Assembly (NCBI GenBank): GCA_022559845.1
Contig: CM040120.1
Span: 163,600,334 to 163,664,333 of the forward strand
Length of the DNA stretch: 64,000 bases
Source: Amorphophallus konjac
Lineage: Eukaryota; Streptophyta; Magnoliopsida; Alismatales; Araceae
Direction: 5' to 3'
The position numbers were made by a program, and so were the translations under genes. Under the pieces are notes generated by a model. The model saw only the letters and a list, made by a program, of their open reading frames with translations. It had not been told where the DNA came from and did no database searches. This document shows positions 58,892 through 64,000 of the stretch, piece after piece (position 1 is the stretch's first letter; every line of letters starts with the position of its first letter).

Positions 58892-59521
58892 TTTGATTGA
58901 GTTGCTATGCATGCCAAGAAAAACAATGTTGAACATCATGTTTTCCATAAAATGGATGTTTACTGCTTCTATTGTGGTAAGATTGGAAATGTCGTGCGTA
59001 ACTACTTTAGTTTGAAGAATGATGAACTAAAAGCAGGCAAGGTCAGGAGAAACAATGTAGGAAGGACTTTCAAAAGGAAGGTCCACACCGGGAGGAAGCA
59101 TGCTCAGTAAACTTCCATTCAGAAACCCAAAAATGGCCTGATGTATCGACGCAGTCCACAGAATAGGTCGATGCACCCTAAAGCCAGCAGAAGAAGTTTG
59201 CCTCCATATTGCCTTCACTCTGGAAAGATTGGTCATACAGTCCAAGACTGTTAGCACTTGAAAGGCAGAACCCATGTTCATGCCAAAGAAGGTAACTTCC
59301 CTGCTCACCCACAAAAACTTAATGAACATAAACATGCACATAAGAGAAACACCAAATCTTTTGTGCACTACTTTTACTGTGGGAAAACTGGGCATGAGAT
59401 GTATGACTGTCATACAATGAGAGAAGATGACTTGATTGCTTTGAGAAAGAGAGATGCAGCTGCCCAAAGAATTAACCCACAAGGACCCAAGCAAGCTTGG
59501 GTACCACAAAATTCAAAATGA
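58892..59521 (+). pseudogene. gag: Three degenerate zinc-knuckle modules and Gag C terminus of E
   Basis: One frame with stops at 59108 and 59252. Module 1 (about 58961-59006) has Cys-x2-Cys but Asn for His and Tyr for the last Cys. Module 2 (about 59210-59251) lacks the second Cys (Ser) and is followed by TAG. Module 3 (about 59375-59412) has Tyr for the first Cys, with GHEMYDC intact. The end GPKQAWVPQ matches the WVP block that closes SIRE-type Gag. Three modules about 55-70 codons apart is more than the one or two usual in this group. Confidence 0.72.
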
Positions 59522-62500
59522 GAATTGTGGTTGCAGGTGCCTTGGAGCTGAGCAAAGCTCAACTAGCCAATAAATGCTCAAGGCATATGTATGTAAATAA
59601 ACCTTTTAATTCATGTTAAATCTGCATTTAGGATTATCAAGAGTCTTTGCATTTAGAATTACCTTCTTGTTCTCAATAAATCATGCATGTCTGACAACTT
59701 TCATGCTTTATCTAAATTCCCCCATGGTGTGAGATGAACATCTAAGCTAGATTGCTTGCTTACACCTTGTTTGACCTCTGGTATATCAAATGGTGCAGAA
59801 TAGAAAGGCAAGTCAAGCTTGCTTGGAACTCTCACTATGCGTGAGTAGGGTCTCTGATCCAAACCTCCGCCTTGTACCAGAGATCAATTAATTCAGCTAT
59901 GTAATCCATGAAAAATTTATCATGCTGATGGAATAGCTGATGATGAGTTGCTATTTGATTTCTACTACTTTTAGCAGCCATGTGAACTTCTTGCTTACCA
60001 TTGATGATCATTGCTTTTCATGATGTCTGCCATGGGCTATGGCTACACACACATCTCAACTCATCACTCACATCGACAAATAAAATGCTGATTGTCTATC
60101 TTAACATCCATGAGCATTCAATAAAGGGGGAGTTTAAGAGTTTGCACCTTAGTGTAGAAATGCATTGCATTTGTTTGAATCTGTATATGTTGTGGTCAGT
60201 GAGCATCATTCTGGAATTTCATGAACTATCATGCATTTCATGATCAAAGGACCCAACACTGCATGACTGGCATAATTTACTCATACTCCCTTGCATATCC
60301 TGTTATGTCTAACTTGCACACTCAGAACATTTGGAGGGAGGGAGTAAGTAGCATGTATCCATCTGTACATTAAAAAATCCAGTCTGCATTTCAGTTCAGA
60401 ATGTATTACAAATAATCCAAGATTACATCATATTGTGGTCTCATATACGCCAATGCATACCATGTTAAAAGGACCCAAAGATTGCATGTCAAGTGGTATC
60501 ATTTTTAATGCATCATGTGTTCACTTAAGTCATAGGTTGCATACTTCATTGTCAACCCATGCACATGTTTAGGGGGAGTCAACATCAAAGATTCAGTCTG
60601 CATTCATGAATTCATTCTTGTCGACATGTGTACAGTCTACATCTTCTTAGGGGGAGGTTGCCTAGCTTAAAATTTATTTTGTTTGTAATTTCATCAACAT
60701 GTCAACTATGCTGGAATCTTGCTTTCTGTCTAACTCTGTGCACAACCTTAGGGGGGGATTGCTCAGTATCGATTCTCACCTTCTACTCCTTTGCACTCCC
60801 TACTCAAATCAGACCTATGCATAATATTCCATGATTGTACCTCGGGTCTGAAATACTTTTGATGTCCATGAAGCCTTCTAGATTGTCTAGAATTTGCCAA
60901 CTCTTGCATGACCAGCTAATTGGTTCCAGAACTCCTTGAAAGCATTGATCTTCTTGGAGGTTTTTCGGTCTGTTGTTGAATTCATTTATCAGAGTAAATC
61001 TTCTAAAAGAATCTTCCTTTATGGAGCTTTATGACTACCTTGAACATGAAAGCTATTGGTTTAAAATTAATGATTTCTTGAGCTTTAAAGTTTAATTGTC
61101 CTGAAAGTGGTTGCACTCGATCTTAATCGACTTACACCAGCTTTTTGTGATTTGACATGATATGCCTTCTTATATCTAAAAATTTATCTTTAGTACAAAG
61201 GCTTTCTTGAGAAACTTTAGCTAAGTATTGTCTTTAAACAATCTAATTTACTGGAATTTATAAGAGCCAATTGTGCCAGAGCAATGACACTGGTTCACTG
61301 AGAAATATGTCTCCTCATAAAAGAAATGAGGTAAGATATGTCATGAAGTGCCCTTGTTAACTCTACAGTGATATAAAAGAAAAATCAAGGCAAAGCAATG
61401 TCAAAGTTGCTGATAAATATGTCCCCTCATTAACAATATGAGGTTCGATATGTCATGAGGTGACAATGATATCTCTGTTCCATTTGTGGCATGACGGTCA
61501 GTCACACCAAGTACCAAGGGATATTGGAGTCCAACCAACGTGTATCCTCAAGATACAACACATGACTGGACTTAAATGCTCGTAAAAATTCTCTTGTGCT
61601 CAATGAAAATTATGGGTGTGATAGCAAAAGGTAAAAGTAAATCTATTGAAATTCTAGAATTCCATTTAGTCTTCATGCTTGTTTAATCTCAATGCTTTTC
61701 GTAGTAACTCTCAAAGGAGCTAATGGAATTGAATGAGTAAGGTAAGAGGAGGTTAACCTTGTTTCAGTATGTTTTCTTGGTTCACTTCTATTTATATTGA
61801 ATGCAGATGTTTTCAAGCGATTTTCTTGAAAAGCTTAAGAGTTCATTAGCGTTAAACCAATCTTATTATAAGGGTTGCTTTACTAGAGTTCTACAATTGG
61901 AAATTCTGAGAAATCTGTTACTTTGTATTTATGAACTTGGCTTAAGAATGAGGAACCCTCATCTTATCAATTATTGGATTCTATGACTCAAAAATTTCCA
62001 AGTGTCGACCCTTATAGTCAACCCATTGCAACTAGAATTCGATCTAGCTATCTTGGAATCTGCCATTAAGGCAAATTGGCCTCCTATCACTTCATAGCTC
62101 CAATGATTTATGCCCTCTCTGGACATTTGCATAGCTAGTCTGGCTACCATGAAAGATTCACCACTTTCAAACAAGTGGTATCATGTCCCTAAAGCTATTG
62201 GCTTCAGTTTGTCCAGCATATGGTTAGTGTGCATTTTTCATCTCCATGCCTTGCATAGAAAAACTTAAAAATCTAAAAAATAGAAAACCAAAAATAATTG
62301 CTCTCAGATTGCATTATTTTGACATGCTCAAATTTCATGCACATGTCTGCCTCTCATGATTCACTATATGCTGTTGTGATGTTCCTTCATGGCATATGAT
62401 GTCTATATGTTCTTTCTGCCATGCCAAAGGACCTAACAATTTACATTGTGTTGGTCATTGATAATCGGTATCACTTGCTCTCTAAACACTCAGCCTCACT

Positions 62501-62849
62501 CACTAACAAGTGGTATCAACTCCCTGTCTGCACGGTCTTCTCTCTGCATAATTCTTGCCTTATGGTATGCACTTACTTTCACTCTGTACATCATGTGCTA
62601 ATAATCTCCTACCTTACTCCTTTCTTTCCTAACTGTGTCATATATTCTTTCTATTGTGTTATTTTGATGAAGTCAAAGAGGGAGAGAATTTTATGTGTCA
62701 TTAAATAGGGTATGCATAAGGAGGAGAGTCTTGAATGCATATAGGGGAGAGACTTATGGGGAGAGAAAGTCATTGTGCTTCAGTTCATGATTATACTTCT
62801 TTACACCTTGACTCATAATGTACTCATAATGAATCATAGTTACCATCAT
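59522..62849 (+). repeat. Long 3' noncoding spacer of E with repeated motifs
   Basis: No ORF with recognisable protein; short ORFs (60001, 60628, 61801, 62421) look random. Polypurine-like tracts at 60124-60133, 60571-60578, 60649-60657, 60750-60758, 62676-62687 and 62742-62751. A structured unit beginning AGAGCAATG or AAAGCAATG recurs at about 61278-61370 and 61391-61480; each contains a CCTCAT...ATGAGG hairpin and a TATGTCATGA(A/G)GTG block. CAAGTGGTATCA recurs near 60490, 62173 and 62509. Confidence 0.65.
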
Positions 62850-62864
62850 CAAAAAGGGGGAAAA
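62850..62864 (+). other. Polypurine tract of E
   Basis: CAAAAAGGGGGAAAA, directly comparable to the tract of B and preceded by the same ATCATC bases. Confidence 0.8.
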
Positions 62865-64000
62865 TATTGGGAGAATGTTGTGCATGTATGGTACACGCAT
62901 GATTCTCTATCTTAATTTGGTTTTGATGATATCTGCCTATGAGTCACTGATGAGTCTATCCTACACTTTATAACGTCAATATCCATACATTTTAGGTCAA
63001 AGTCAACAGAGCACAAAGTCAACTAAGCAAGGGTCAAAGGTTAAGTCAAGTCATGAAAAAATCAGTGAAGTTGAAAAAGGCAGGTTGTCAAATCTGACTG
63101 ACCATAGATAGATACAAGGTCGGTGCACCTTTCGCTAGCACAAGCCAATGTCAGTGCACCTTTCGCTAGCACAAGACCAAGGTCGATGCACATCATGCCA
63201 AGTGCAAGCAAAGGTCGATGCATGTTGCTGAAGGTCCGTGCACATGTGAAAGTCAAGGTCGGTGCACATTTGCATGACAGCATATAACGTCGATGCACAT
63301 CAAGTTAGAATAGAACAAAGGTTGACGCTACCTTAAGTTATCAACTGAAGTAAGGTCGATGCACATTTATACTGAATGCACTATAAGGTCGTTGCACATC
63401 TGCATGTAAGTCTGTTAGGTCTAAGCACATGTTACATCATGCTTAGTAAGGTCGGTGCACCTCTCCCCAGCACAGAGCCAAGGTCGGTGCACATCAGGTA
63501 AGGTCGGTGCACATCTACATATAACGCTGGTAGGTCTGTGCACATGTGACTGTTAGGTCGGTGCACATTGCGGGGTAGGTCTGCGCACATCTGAATTACT
63601 AGGTCTGTGGATGCTTGCCTTCAACGCATCTAGGTCTGTGCATATTTGCCTTCAACATTACAAGGTTTGAGCATAATCTAGTGTAAAGTCGGTGCACATG
63701 CAGAGGTCCTGCACTGTCAAGGTCGGTGCCCATATCATCAGGTCGGTGCACATGTCCATTACTATTCAAGAGGTCGGTGCAAATATCAGGTCTGTGCACA
63801 TGAAGCATCTGGGTCTGTGCACATGTAGAAGTCTATGCACATATAGGTCTGTGCATATTAAGGGTCTATGCACATGAAGCATCTTGGTCTGTGCACATGT
63901 AGAGACCAAGGTCAAGGCACATGCATTCTATTTGATGAAATTCCTCAGTGAGCACAATCCAACCGCATTGACCTCACTGCTCAAAGTCCTCATATGCATC
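62865..64000 (+). repeat. LTR of element E (3' LTR, start to window edge)
   Basis: Starts after the polypurine tract at TATTGGGAGAATG (terminal TG apparently mutated to TA). TTTTGATGAT occurs 65 bases in, as near the start of the LTR of B. From 63117 the LTR is a motif array. The right end lies outside the window. Confidence 0.7.
63117..63912 (+). repeat. Irregular array of about 30 GGTC(G/T)GTGCACAT units in the LTR of E
   Basis: Core of 11-14 bases repeated about every 15-33 bases. Ten units keep GTCGGTGC exactly; about eight read GGTCTGTGCA; others differ by one or two bases (GGTCGATGCACAT, GGTCCGTGCACAT). Spacers are unrelated except for a few larger duplications (CTTTCGCTAGCACAAG twice, ATGAAGCATCT twice). 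Not a CRISPR and not a regular satellite. Confidence 0.85.

Larger units (their letters stand above)
58018..64000 (+). mobile_element. Right part of a second Sirevirus-like copia element, E (pol missing)
   Basis: Host of B: the gag of E is cut at 58018 by the B insertion; its left part lies beyond the window. Visible order: Gag coiled coil, three zinc-knuckle modules, a 3.3-kb spacer, a polypurine tract and the start of an LTR. No protease, integrase or RT remnant is recognisable between 59520 and 62864, where about 4 kb of pol would be expected. So E is either a gag-only non-autonomous element or has lost pol. Confidence 0.75.

Noticed and set aside
59522..62849. Env-like gene in the Sirevirus spacer
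   Set aside because: Only short ORFs without signal peptide, transmembrane pattern or mutual frame continuity.
63117..63912. CRISPR-like array
   Set aside because: Unit length and spacing vary, units are imperfect, and the context is a plant LTR.

Overview
This is plant (angiosperm) repeat-rich nuclear DNA. In the whole 64 kb I find no cellular gene, rRNA, tRNA or CRISPR array. Everything readable is LTR retrotransposon. The plant assignment rests on four points: initiator-Met primer-binding sites, a Sirevirus-type Ty1/copia element with a coiled-coil Gag, a Tekay/Del-type Ty3/gypsy chromovirus with a C-terminal chromodomain, and a Tat/Ogre-type gypsy fragment. I cannot name the species. All coding regions are broken by stops and, in some elements, frameshifts, as expected of old heterochromatic repeats.

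Layout. The outermost layer on the right is a Sirevirus-like copia element E (58018 to beyond the window). It keeps a gag remnant (58018-59520), a 3.3-kb noncoding spacer and the start of an LTR (about 62865 on). A second Sirevirus-like copia element, B (LTR about 1.97 kb), is inserted in the gag of E. B is present as LTR-internal-LTR-internal-LTR. The first internal domain is 13095-19953 and the second is 49193-56051; the final complete LTR is 56052-58017. The middle LTR is scattered over 19954-49192 because three other elements sit in it: a Tat/Ogre internal fragment on the minus strand (20353-25237), a complete minus-strand chromovirus D with two 2.4-kb LTRs (25445-35274, imperfect 5-bp TSD), and a complete plus-strand Tekay-type chromovirus A (36072-48737, TSD CAGAT). 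Another copy of A, missing its first ~40 bases at the window edge, fills 1-12639. In each copy of A the 5' LTR, but not the 3' LTR, carries a 1730-bp solo LTR of a further family (116-1845 and 36228-37957, TSD TCTAT).

The dominant structural fact is a direct duplication. Bases 1-20352 and 36113-56450 are almost identical: I found five substitutions and one 14-bp deletion by eye. In contrast, the LTRs within A, B and D differ from each other by several percent. The simplest reading is recent unequal exchange between the 3' and 5' LTRs of B, long after all coding regions had died. A duplicated contig in the assembly is the main alternative.

The less expected signals are noncoding. The LTRs of A and of the unrelated solo LTR both carry series of about 25-bp dyad units (ACGGCC - gap - GACCGT). 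The LTRs of B and E both carry irregular arrays of a GGTCGGTGCAC motif. The 3' spacers of B and E share repeated polypurine tracts and a roughly 90-nt repeated, partly hairpin-forming unit. These arrays outlive the proteins and are the best candidates for undescribed cis-acting systems in the window.
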